The position numbers were made by a program, and so were the translations under genes. Below are positions 8,477 through 16,756 of a stretch of 64,000 nt of DNA, one piece after another (position 1 is the first letter of the stretch; each line of letters begins with the position of its first letter). The DNA is from JAAYUH01 sp964640995 (GTDB lineage: Bacteria > Caldisericota > Caldisericia > B22-G15). The stretch is from NCBI GenBank assembly GCA_964640995.1, contig CAZXJJ010000001.1, positions 186,001 through 250,000 on the forward strand, given 5' to 3'. The notes beneath the pieces are model-generated. The model was given only the letters and a program-made list of their open reading frames with translations. It searched no databases and was not told the origin of the DNA.

Positions 8477-9714
8477 ATATCTCCTCCTATTGATTTTAAT
8501 TTTTCATCAAACTTAAAATAACCTCTTTCTATATGATATATCTTTTTAACAACTGTTTCATTTTCTGCAAAAAGACCTGCAATAACAAGTGCCGCACCTG
8601 CTCTTAAATCTGGTGCTACAATATCTGTTCCATACAATTTATTTACTCCTTCTATAAAAAGTGTATTTCCTTCAACTTTAATTTTTGCCCCCATTTTTCT
8701 AAGTTCTGGTACAACGTTAAATCTATTTTCAAAAACAGTTTCAGTTATTAAACTAACACCATCTGATACAGATGCAAGGGTTACCATTTGAGATTGAAGA
8801 TCTGTCGGAAAACCAGGGAATGGCATTGTTCTTATTTCAAAACTTTTTGTTCTCCTTTTTGAAATTACTCTTAGTCTTTTTCCATTTTCAATTCTTAAGT
8901 CAACACCAATTTCTCTCAGTTTAAAAATTAATGGAACAAGATGGTCAAAAATTACTGGTTTAAGAGTGACATCTCCACCATTAACTGCAACAGCAATTAT
9001 AAATGTTCCTGCCTCAACTCTATCAGGGTAAAGAGTGTGTGTTGTACCATGAAGTTTTTTCTGACCTTCAATTCTAATACACCTTGTTCCTGCGCCTTCG
9101 ATTTTTGCACCCATTGAATTTAAAAATTCAGCAAGTTCAACAATCTCTGGTTCTTGAGCAGCGTTTTCAATTATTGTTTCTCCAGGTGATACTGATGCAA
9201 GAATCATAATATTTTCTGTTGCTCCAACTGAAGGATAATCGAGATATATTTTTTCTCCTTTTAGTTTCTTGACACTTCCTTCTATGATTGAACCGATTGC
9301 ATTCACATCCGCACCAAGAGATGAGAAACCTTTTAAATGAAGATCAATTGGCCTTGAACCAATATGACATCCTCCTGGATAGGGAAGTCTTACTTTTCCA
9401 ACTCTTCCAAGAAGAGCACCAACAAGGGTTAAACTACCTCTTAACTTACTTGCATTTTCATTTATAATTTCATGATTAAGGTTTGTTGCTTCAATAACAA
9501 TAGTATCTTCATCGATAAATTTAGCCTTAACACCAATTGATTTTATTACATCGAGTAAAGTTACAATATCAAGAAGTTTCGGGACATTTTTTATAATTAC
9601 TGGTTCATCTGTTAAAAGTGATGCTGCAATTAAAGGTAAACAGCCATTTTTTGAACCTTGTACATTAACTTCACCTTTAAGTTTTTTTCCGCCTCTTATC
9701 TTATATACTTCCAT
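8452..9714 (-). CDS. murA: UDP-N-acetylglucosamine 1-carboxyvinyltransferase
   Basis: First committed step of peptidoglycan synthesis: transfers enolpyruvate from PEP to UDP-GlcNAc in the cytoplasm. The conserved Lys22-Asn23 pair is present (QGSKNG), and the mobile loop PGGCHIGSRP puts the catalytic cysteine at about residue 116, so this is the fosfomycin-type Cys enzyme. 420 aa is full length. ATG with AGGAG upstream; it overlaps wecB by 14 bp. Its presence with wecA and wecB shows that the organism makes a murein wall and probably an undecaprenyl-linked glycopolymer. Confidence 0.95.
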   Translation of the reverse strand: MEVYKIRGGKKLKGEVNVQGSKNGCLPLIAASLLTDEPVIIKNVPKLLDIVTLLDVIKSIGVKAKFIDEDTIVIEATNLNHEIINENASKLRGSLTLVGALLGRVGKVRLPYPGGCHIGSRPIDLHLKGFSSLGADVNAIGSIIEGSVKKLKGEKIYLDYPSVGATENIMILASVSPGETIIENAAQEPEIVELAEFLNSMGAKIEGAGTRCIRIEGQKKLHGTTHTLYPDRVEAGTFIIAVAVNGGDVTLKPVIFDHLVPLIFKLREIGVDLRIENGKRLRVISKRRTKSFEIRTMPFPGFPTDLQSQMVTLASVSDGVSLITETVFENRFNVVPELRKMGAKIKVEGNTLFIEGVNKLYGTDIVAPDLRAGAALVIAGLFAENETVVKKIYHIERGYFKFDEKLKSIGGDIWKEVKED

Positions 9715-10804
9715 AGAGTTTCTCCTTTAGAATAAGTTTTATTCTCTCAGATGCTTTTCCATCACCAAAAGGATTAAAATCAATTTTAGGTTTAAATCCC
9801 TCATTCAAAATTTCTATAACTCCCTTAATTATTTTCTCTTCATTTGTTCCAACAAGTTTAACAAAACCATATTTAATTGCTTCTTCTCTTTCTGTTTCAT
9901 TTCTTAAAAGAAGTAGAGGTTTTTTGAGAGTCGGAATCTCTTCTTGAATACCACCAGAATCTGATAAAATAAGAAAAGATTTTTTAAGTAGATGTATAAA
10001 ATCAATATAGTTTAGTGGTTCAATTAGTAAAACATTTTTTACTCCCTTTAATATTTTCATAAATTTTTCTCTAACAATCGGATTTTTATGAACCGGAATA
10101 ACAAAAAATAGTTCATTATAATTTTCACTTAAACTTTTTATTGCACTCGCTATGTTTGAAATTCCATTTTCCCAATTTTCCCTTCTATGTGCTGTGACAA
10201 CAGCAATTTTTTTATCTTGAGGAAGTGGTAAATCATTTATAGGTTTAAGATTTAAAATTTTATGGAGTGCATCAACAATTGTGTTACCTGTTAAAAAAAT
10301 ATTCTCCTCTCTTATTCCCTCATTTAATAAATTTTTCCTTGCTTCTTCTGTTGGTGCAAAGTGGAAAGTTGCAAGTTTTCCAATTAAAGTTCTATTCATC
10401 TCTTCAGGAAATGGATAATAGATATTTTTTGTTCTTAAACCTGCCTCAACATGAGCAACTGGAATTTTATTGTAAAAAGAGACAAGAGATGCAACAAAAG
10501 CGGTTGTTGTGTCTCCCTGAACAATTGTTACATTCGGTGATTCACTTTTTAAAATTGAAGAGAGTTTCTCAAGAATTTTTTCTGTTATATATTCAAGAGT
10601 TTGTTTTTCAATCATAATTTTAAGTGAAAAATCTACTTTTATTTTAAAAATTTCAAGGAGTTCATCAACCATCTCTTTGTGTTGTCCTGTGTTTACAATT
10701 TTTACTTCAAATGCCTTATCTTCTTTAAGTTCATAAATCAAAGGATAAAGTTTTATAACTTCAGGCCGAGTTCCAAATACAATAAGTGCTTTTATTTTTT
10801 TCAT
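9701..10804 (-). CDS. wecB: UDP-N-acetylglucosamine 2-epimerase, non-hydrolysing
   Basis: Interconverts UDP-GlcNAc and UDP-ManNAc for surface polysaccharide or wall polymer synthesis. 367 aa, GT-B fold. Diagnostic stretches include the N-terminal FGTRPEVIKLYPL, QGDTTTAF, HVEAGLRT followed by PEEMNR, and the C-terminal SDSGGIQEE. Overlaps wecA by four bases and murA by 14, so the three envelope genes are co-translated. In B. subtilis the equivalent mnaA lies in a similar upp/murA region. Confidence 0.93.
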   Translation of the reverse strand: MKKIKALIVFGTRPEVIKLYPLIYELKEDKAFEVKIVNTGQHKEMVDELLEIFKIKVDFSLKIMIEKQTLEYITEKILEKLSSILKSESPNVTIVQGDTTTAFVASLVSFYNKIPVAHVEAGLRTKNIYYPFPEEMNRTLIGKLATFHFAPTEEARKNLLNEGIREENIFLTGNTIVDALHKILNLKPINDLPLPQDKKIAVVTAHRRENWENGISNIASAIKSLSENYNELFFVIPVHKNPIVREKFMKILKGVKNVLLIEPLNYIDFIHLLKKSFLILSDSGGIQEEIPTLKKPLLLLRNETEREEAIKYGFVKLVGTNEEKIIKGVIEILNEGFKPKIDFNPFGDGKASERIKLILKEKLYGSI

Positions 10805-11766
10805 AGAGAAAATCCCTTAATCAAAAGAAATGAGAGAATTGAAAAGAAAAGTGTTAATATATATAAAATAATAATGACCTCTCTTTCTTTAAATCCACTA
10901 TAAAGAAGTTTGTAATGAATGTGATCCATATCTGCTTCAAAAATGCTCTTTCTTCTTAAAATTCTTCTTAAAATTGCTGTGAAAGTATCTAAAATTGGAA
11001 ACCCAAGTGCTAAAATTGCAACAAGAAGAATAACTGAAGTTGTTGTTTTAAGTGCTCCCCAAACAGCAATTTCTCCAAGAACAAAACCTAAAAGAAGAGC
11101 ACCAGAATCTCCAAGATAAATTTTAGCAGGAGGAAAGTTAAAAACTAAAAATCCAATTGCAATTCCTGCAATTGCAAAACAGATAAGGGATACAATAATA
11201 TTTCCTTTTAAGATTGCAACAAGACCCAATGTGGTAGATACAATGGATATAATTCCAGATGCAAGTCCATCGAGTCCATCAATTATGTTTATTGCATTTG
11301 TGATTCCTGTTACCCAGAAAAGAGTAAAAGGTATGCTTAATTCTTTAAGATAAAAATATCCGCCCTTAGGATTTGTAATAAAATTTATTTTAACGCCATA
11401 TATAATTGGTATCAAAGCTCCTAAAATTTCACCCAAAAATTTCATCCATGGTCTTAGTTTAAATTTATCATCGATGAGACCAACAATAAAAATTACACTT
11501 CCTCCAAGAAAAATTGATAAAAATTCTTTTGAATGAAATCTTAAATAGATATATAGAAAAAGAACAAGAAAAGATAAATATATTCCAATACCACCTGTTC
11601 TTGGCATCTCCTCTTTTTTAATTTTTTTCTTATCCCCCCTTTTTTCTTGAGGTTTACTTATAATATTGTATTTTTTTCCAATATATATTGCAAAAGGAGT
11701 AAATAAAAGTGAAACAAAAAAGAAAATTAATAAATAGTAAAAGTTTGTTAATAAATTTTTAATCAT
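10801..11766 (-). CDS. Undecaprenyl-phosphate GlcNAc-1-phosphate transferase (WecA/TagO type)
   Basis: Integral membrane enzyme of the MraY/WecA family, about ten hydrophobic segments over 321 aa. It starts lipid-linked glycopolymer synthesis by moving GlcNAc-1-P onto undecaprenyl phosphate. Visible motifs are NAINIIDGLDGLASG near residue 155 (catalytic Asp), YLGDSGALLLGF near 215, and a C-terminal DMDHIHYKL near 280 matching the HIHH-type sugar-recognition loop of WecA/TagO rather than MraY. An early EMPRTGGIGIYLSF stretch is the usual cytoplasmic loop. Four-base overlaps on both sides (upp and wecB). Confidence 0.9.
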   Translation of the reverse strand: MIKNLLTNFYYLLIFFFVSLLFTPFAIYIGKKYNIISKPQEKRGDKKKIKKEEMPRTGGIGIYLSFLVLFLYIYLRFHSKEFLSIFLGGSVIFIVGLIDDKFKLRPWMKFLGEILGALIPIIYGVKINFITNPKGGYFYLKELSIPFTLFWVTGITNAINIIDGLDGLASGIISIVSTTLGLVAILKGNIIVSLICFAIAGIAIGFLVFNFPPAKIYLGDSGALLLGFVLGEIAVWGALKTTTSVILLVAILALGFPILDTFTAILRRILRRKSIFEADMDHIHYKLLYSGFKEREVIIILYILTLFFSILSFLLIKGFSL

Positions 11767-12401
11767 TTTGTTCCAAATAACCTATCTCCAGCATCACCTA
11801 AACCTGGAACAATATAGCCTCTGTCATTTAATCTTTCATCAATCGCTATTGTAAATATTGTTGTATCTTTAAAATATTTTTGAACATACTCAATTCCTTC
11901 TGGTGCTGCAACAAGAGAAATAACATCAATATTTTCTAATTTTGCTCTTTTTTCAAGTAAAATTTCTATTGCCCTAACAATTGAGCCACCAGTTGCAAGC
12001 ATTGGATCTAAAAGGAAAATTTTTGAGTCAGAAAGAGTTTCTGGAAGTTTAATATAGTAAGTGACTGGTTTTAGTGTTTCATGGTCTCTATAAATTCCAA
12101 TATGGCCTACTTTTGCATTTGGAATTAAATTTAATATTCCATCACTCATTATAAGACCTGCTCTTAAAATTGAAACAAGAGTTATTTTTGTTGATAAAAT
12201 ATACCCTTTTGCTTTGCCTATTGGGGTTTCAACATAAATCTCTTCAAGAGGTAAATCTCTTGTCATCTCATAAGCCATAAGCATTGAAACTTCTTTAACA
12301 AGCTCTCTGAATTCTTTTGGGTTTGTATTTTTGTCTCTAAGATATGTTAATTTGTGTTTTATTAATGCATGGTTTAAGAGTTTTACATTTTTATTATCCA
12401 T
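11763..12401 (-). CDS. upp: Uracil phosphoribosyltransferase
   Basis: Salvages uracil with PRPP to UMP. 212 aa, the family norm. The PRPP loop LLDPMLATGGS is near residue 130, and the C-terminal GLGDAGDRLFGT is the uracil-binding signature of Upp. A good ribosome site (AGGAGG) precedes the ATG. 25 bp downstream of prmC and overlapping wecA by four bases, it belongs to the long minus-strand operon. Confidence 0.95.
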   Translation of the reverse strand: MDNKNVKLLNHALIKHKLTYLRDKNTNPKEFRELVKEVSMLMAYEMTRDLPLEEIYVETPIGKAKGYILSTKITLVSILRAGLIMSDGILNLIPNAKVGHIGIYRDHETLKPVTYYIKLPETLSDSKIFLLDPMLATGGSIVRAIEILLEKRAKLENIDVISLVAAPEGIEYVQKYFKDTTIFTIAIDERLNDRGYIVPGLGDAGDRLFGTK

Positions 12402-12426
12402 CTATCCTCCTTTCGGTAAAATTATA

Positions 12427-13245
12427 TCACAACTTTTCAAGAACAACTCCTATTATATTTTCTGACTCTGTTTTTAAAACTTCTTTTATTTTTAATCGAT
12501 TTAAAAAATTTTTAGCATCATCAAATTCATCTTTTTCCATTTCAACTATAAGTTTTCCATTATCTTTAAGATATTGGTGTGATTCTTCAAATAAAATTTT
12601 TATATACTTTAGACCATCATAACCACCAAGAAGCGATTTTTTTGGTTCTTTTTTCACATCAATTGGTAAATTTTCATATTCAGTCTCTTTTATATATGGT
12701 GGATTAGTTATTATTAAATCAAATTCTTCATTTATATTTGAAAACATATCACTTTTTATAACTTCACCATATAAATTGAATTTTTTTAAATTAATTTTTA
12801 TATTTTCTATAGCTCTATCATCTATATCAACAAAAGTACATTTTTCAGTGAAACCATAAAAAAGAAACGAAACACCAATTGCACCAGTCCCTGCACAAAT
12901 ATCAAGTGTATTTTCCACCTTTTTATAATTTTTTATAACTTGATAAACAATCTCTTCTGTTTCAAATCTCGGAATAAAAACTCCCTCTAAAACTTCAATT
13001 TCAAGATCAAGAAAATTTTTTTTATTTGTAATATAAGATAAAGGAATCCCTTTTTTTCTTAAATAAAATTTTTTTAAGATTTCTTTAAATTTATCTCTAT
13101 TTATTTCTTTGTTTAAATTTATATAAAACTCCTCCTTTTTTAAAAAAAGTGAGTTTCTTATTATTAACTCTGCTTCAATATCACTATTTAAAAGTTTCTT
13201 TCCATATTTAAAAAGAGTTTTCAGATCAAATTTCAAGGGACTCAA
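12427..13245 (-). CDS. prmC: Peptide chain release factor N5-glutamine methyltransferase
   Basis: SAM-dependent methylase of the GGQ glutamine in RF1/RF2. The Rossmann motif LDICAGTGAIGVSF and the catalytic NPPYI are visible; the N-terminal helical domain is somewhat short (272 aa total). It overlaps the end of its substrate gene prfA by 20 bp, the usual coupling. Confidence 0.93.
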   Translation of the reverse strand: MSPLKFDLKTLFKYGKKLLNSDIEAELIIRNSLFLKKEEFYINLNKEINRDKFKEILKKFYLRKKGIPLSYITNKKNFLDLEIEVLEGVFIPRFETEEIVYQVIKNYKKVENTLDICAGTGAIGVSFLFYGFTEKCTFVDIDDRAIENIKINLKKFNLYGEVIKSDMFSNINEEFDLIITNPPYIKETEYENLPIDVKKEPKKSLLGGYDGLKYIKILFEESHQYLKDNGKLIVEMEKDEFDDAKNFLNRLKIKEVLKTESENIIGVVLEKL

Positions 13246-14293
13246 TTTTTCTTCTCTTATCTTCCTCCTTTAATGCATTTATCAGTTCATCAATGTTTCC
13301 TTCCATAATCTCTGGAAGATTATAAAGTGATAAACCAATTCTATGATCTGTAACTCTATTTTGAGGGTAATTATAGGTTCTTATTTTTTCACTTCTTTCA
13401 CCCCAACCAATTTGTCTTTTCCTCTCTTCACCAACCTCTTCCAATTTTTTTCTTTGATAAAAATCATAGAGTCTTGCTCTTAAAACTCTTAGTGCTTTTT
13501 CTTTATTTTTGAGTTGAGACCTCTCATCTTGACAAGTTACAACAAAACCTGTTGGTATATGTGTAATTCTTACTGCTGATTCTGTTTTTTGAACACATTG
13601 ACCCCCATGTCCACTTGCTCTGAAAACATCAATTTTAAGGTCCTCTGGATTTATATCTATTTCAACTTCCTCTGTCTCAGAAAGAACTGCAACTGTAACA
13701 GTTGAAGTGTGAATTCTTCCAGAAGATTCAGTTATTGGAACTCTTTGAACTCTATGAACTCCACTTTCAAATTTTAAATCTCCATAAGCACCTTTTCCTC
13801 TAATTGAAAAAATTATCTCTTTGTATCCTCCCAAATCTGTTGGGTGAGAATCTATAACTTCAACTTTCCAGCCTTTTTTTTCTGCATAGTATGAATACAT
13901 TCTAAATAAATCCGCCGCAAAAAGAGCTGCCTCTTCTCCGCCAGCAGCAGCTCTTATTTCCATAATTGCATCCTTCTCATCTCTTTCATCTTTTGGAATT
14001 AGAGATAAAACAATTTTATTTAGTAGTTCTTCTTCTTTTTTCTTTAACTCTTCTAACTCTTCTTCTGCAAGGTCCTTGAGTTCTTCGTTTTCTAAAAGTT
14101 TTCCTGTTTCTGTTATATTTTTTCTTATCTCTTTTAATTCTCTATAAAGTGTAACACTCTCTTCAATTTCACTTTTTTCTTTTAGATATCTATTTAAAAC
14201 ATCACTATTTTTATAAATATTTTCATCAAGAAGAGCATTCTGAATCTCTTCATATTTTTTTTCAAGTTCCTCAAGTTTTTTTTCTATCTTCAT
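13226..14293 (-). CDS. prfA: Peptide chain release factor 1
   Basis: Recognises UAA/UAG and triggers peptide release. GGQ lies at residues ~230-232 (ASGHGGQCVQKTESA). The codon-reading tripeptide is PIT (about 186-188) within HRVQRVPITES, matching the PxT of RF1 rather than the SPF of RF2. 355 aa is typical. Its start overlaps the hypothetical gene at 14290 by four bases and its end overlaps prmC. Confidence 0.95.
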   Translation of the reverse strand: MKIEKKLEELEKKYEEIQNALLDENIYKNSDVLNRYLKEKSEIEESVTLYRELKEIRKNITETGKLLENEELKDLAEEELEELKKKEEELLNKIVLSLIPKDERDEKDAIMEIRAAAGGEEAALFAADLFRMYSYYAEKKGWKVEVIDSHPTDLGGYKEIIFSIRGKGAYGDLKFESGVHRVQRVPITESSGRIHTSTVTVAVLSETEEVEIDINPEDLKIDVFRASGHGGQCVQKTESAVRITHIPTGFVVTCQDERSQLKNKEKALRVLRARLYDFYQRKKLEEVGEERKRQIGWGERSEKIRTYNYPQNRVTDHRIGLSLYNLPEIMEGNIDELINALKEEDKRRKIESLEI

Positions 14294-14766
14294 GCCTTTT
14301 CAAACCTCAAAATTAAAAATCTTGAACTCTCCTTTATTTTACTTTTTAATTCATCACCTGAAATTTCTTTAACTTTAAAACCCTTAAACTCAAGAAATTC
14401 AATAACTCCTTGAGGAGTGAAAATTTTTTCTTTTATTTCATCCATCTCTTTTGATTTTAAATTGAATATGTTTATTTTAATCTCTTGAGTTATTGGGTTT
14501 AATTCATATTTATAAATTTTGTCATCAAAAATATCAAAATCTTTTTTAATAAAATAGAATAAATTTAAAGTTTCACTTATGATTTCTCCATTTATATATT
14601 TTTTAATTATTTCTAAATTCTCATCTTCAAATGGAAATGGAATAATAAGAAAATTTCCCTTAATTTTTTCTTTTATCTCTTTTAAACTCTTTTTTTCAAG
14701 AAAATTAAAATTATATAAATTTTTATATCCTTTCCAGAAGGATATTCTTTCTTGAATTTTATACAT
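14290..14766 (-). CDS. Hypothetical protein between tdk and prfA
   Basis: A soluble 158-residue protein rich in Lys, Glu, Ile and Phe with no signal peptide, membrane span or cysteine motif. I recognise no family. Start one base after the tdk stop, end overlapping prfA by ATGA, so it is certainly translated with them. In Firmicutes this slot is often held by a DUF1385 protein, but I see none of its features here. Confidence 0.7.
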   Translation of the reverse strand: MYKIQERISFWKGYKNLYNFNFLEKKSLKEIKEKIKGNFLIIPFPFEDENLEIIKKYINGEIISETLNLFYFIKKDFDIFDDKIYKYELNPITQEIKINIFNLKSKEMDEIKEKIFTPQGVIEFLEFKGFKVKEISGDELKSKIKESSRFLILRFEKA

Positions 14767-14767
14767 T

Positions 14768-15352
14768 TTATCTATGGTGAATGTCTGGTTTATCAGGAAC
14801 TATATGATGAATCCTACATCTTGGTTCATATTTTTCAAATGCTCCAACCATAATAATTGGGTCAAAGTATGATGCAGGTTTTCCATTTAAAATTCTCTGA
14901 GTTCTTGTTGCTTCTTCTCCACAGACAACACAAATTGCAGTTAATTTATCAACTTTTTCTGCTCTTGCTAAAATTGCTGGCATTGGTCCAAATGGTTCAC
15001 CTCTAAAATCTTTATCAAGTCCTGCAACTAATACTCTTAAACCTTTATCTGCAAGAAATTCAATAACATAAATAATTTTCTCATTAAAAAATTGTGCTTC
15101 ATCAATTGCAACAACTTGAGTATCATCTTCAATTTTCAAAATTATCTCTTCAGGGTGATCAATACTAATTGCTTCAACTTTTGCACCAGAGTGAGAAACT
15201 ATACTTTTCTCATCATATCTTGTATCAAGAGTTGATTTAAAAACCTGAACTTTTTGTTTTGCAATCCTTGCTCTTTTTATTCTTCTTATGAGTTCTTCAC
15301 TTTTACCTGAAAACATACAACCAGTTATAACTTCTATTATTCCTTTTTTCAT
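14768..15352 (-). CDS. tdk: Thymidine kinase (type II)
   Basis: Phosphorylates thymidine with ATP in nucleotide salvage. P-loop GCMFSGKSEEL near residue 11; the DEAQFF Walker B near residue 86; and a zinc-binding lasso with CVVC near 140 and a C-terminal CRIHH pair. 194 aa matches the short bacterial TK family. Four-base overlap with rho upstream. Confidence 0.95.
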   Translation of the reverse strand: MKKGIIEVITGCMFSGKSEELIRRIKRARIAKQKVQVFKSTLDTRYDEKSIVSHSGAKVEAISIDHPEEIILKIEDDTQVVAIDEAQFFNEKIIYVIEFLADKGLRVLVAGLDKDFRGEPFGPMPAILARAEKVDKLTAICVVCGEEATRTQRILNGKPASYFDPIIMVGAFEKYEPRCRIHHIVPDKPDIHHR

Positions 15353-16743
15353 ACCCAGCCATTCTCCTCAGGAACAATTGTTTTCAAAAACTCTCTGTTA
15401 TTCCTTGTTTTTGCTAACATATCTGCAAGTTTTTGAAGTGCTTCAAAAGTATCTGCATTTGCAAGTGCTTTTCTTAAAACCCAAATTCTCTTATACTCTT
15501 CAGGGTCATAAAGGAGTTCTTCTCTTCTTGTTCCAGATTTTTTAACATCAATTGCAGGAAATAATCTTCTTTCTGCTATTCTTCTATCAAGAACAAGTTC
15601 CATATTTCCAGTTCCTTTAAACTCTTCATAGATAACTTCATCCATTTTACTACCAGTTTCAATTAGAGCAGTAGCAATTATTGTTAAACTACCACCATTT
15701 TCAATGTTTCTTGCAGCACCTAAAAATTTCTTTGGACCTCTTATTGCAGCAGGGTCGAGTCCACCTGAAAGAGTTCTTCCAGATGGTTGAGTAACTAAGT
15801 TATACGCTCTTGTTAATCTTGTAATTCCATCGACAAGAATCATGACATCCTCTCCTAATTCAACAAGCCTTTTTGCTCTTTCAACAACAAGTTCAGTGAC
15901 TCTAATGTGATTTTCAGGTGGAAGGTCAAAAGTTGAAGAAATAACCTCTCCTTTAGTTGACCTCTCCATATCTGTTACTTCTTCTGGTCTTTCATCAACA
16001 AGAAGAATCATAAGGTGAATTTCTGGATGATTAATTTCAACAGATTGAGCAATTTTTTTGATGAGTGTTGTTTTTCCTGCTTTTGGTGGAGAAACTATAA
16101 GACCTCTTTGACCTTTTCCAAGAGGTGCAATAAGTTCAATAAGTCTTATTGCTAAATCTGCATTTGGAATCTCAAGTCTTATTCTTTTATTTGGGAAAAT
16201 TGGTGTAAGATTTTCAAAAATAGGTCTTGTCTTCGCTTCTTCAAGAGAGAGACCATTTATTGAAATTATTTTTAATAAAGCAGGATACTTATCTTTTTCA
16301 GGAGGTTTTCTAACCCATCCTTCAACAAGGTCTCCTACTCTCAAATTAAATTTTTTAATCTGAGAAGGTGCAACATAAATATCCCTTTGAGATGGAGTGT
16401 ATTTTGATCTTAAAAAACCATAACCTTCTGGTAGAATCTCAAGAATTCCTTTATCAATATACTGCTCTTCAGGTGGTATTCCAGGAAAGTAATCGAGTCT
16501 TTTATCAAGAAGTTCTGAAAAAGAAGATCTCTCTTTTACAAAAACTTTTTCTTCTTTCGGCAAAAGTTCTTCAAAATCTTCCTCTTCCTCTGATTCATCT
16601 TCGAGTATATTTCCTTCAACTTCAAGAATTTTTTTGATCAGTTCATCTTTTCTGTAATGAGAGTAATTTTTGATTTTTAGATCTTGAGAAATCTTGTAGA
16701 GTTCTTTCATTGATTTACTCTTTAACTCTTCCTCTCTCGTCAA
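15349..16743 (-). CDS. rho: Transcription termination factor Rho
   Basis: RNA-dependent hexameric helicase that ends transcripts. N-terminal Rho_N segment (residues ~1-45), an acidic linker, a cold-shock-like RNA-binding domain with EGYGFLRS near residue 110, and the ATPase with Walker A SPPKAGKTT near 225 and LVDERPEEVTDM near 265. 464 aa. The start is TTG at 16743: AGGAGG sits seven bases upstream and the first downstream ATG would cut eleven residues. Few strong hairpin terminators are visible in the window, in keeping with a Rho user. Confidence 0.94.
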   Translation of the reverse strand: MTREEELKSKSMKELYKISQDLKIKNYSHYRKDELIKKILEVEGNILEDESEEEEDFEELLPKEEKVFVKERSSFSELLDKRLDYFPGIPPEEQYIDKGILEILPEGYGFLRSKYTPSQRDIYVAPSQIKKFNLRVGDLVEGWVRKPPEKDKYPALLKIISINGLSLEEAKTRPIFENLTPIFPNKRIRLEIPNADLAIRLIELIAPLGKGQRGLIVSPPKAGKTTLIKKIAQSVEINHPEIHLMILLVDERPEEVTDMERSTKGEVISSTFDLPPENHIRVTELVVERAKRLVELGEDVMILVDGITRLTRAYNLVTQPSGRTLSGGLDPAAIRGPKKFLGAARNIENGGSLTIIATALIETGSKMDEVIYEEFKGTGNMELVLDRRIAERRLFPAIDVKKSGTRREELLYDPEEYKRIWVLRKALANADTFEALQKLADMLAKTRNNREFLKTIVPEENGWV

Positions 16744-16756
16744 TCAGCACCTCCTT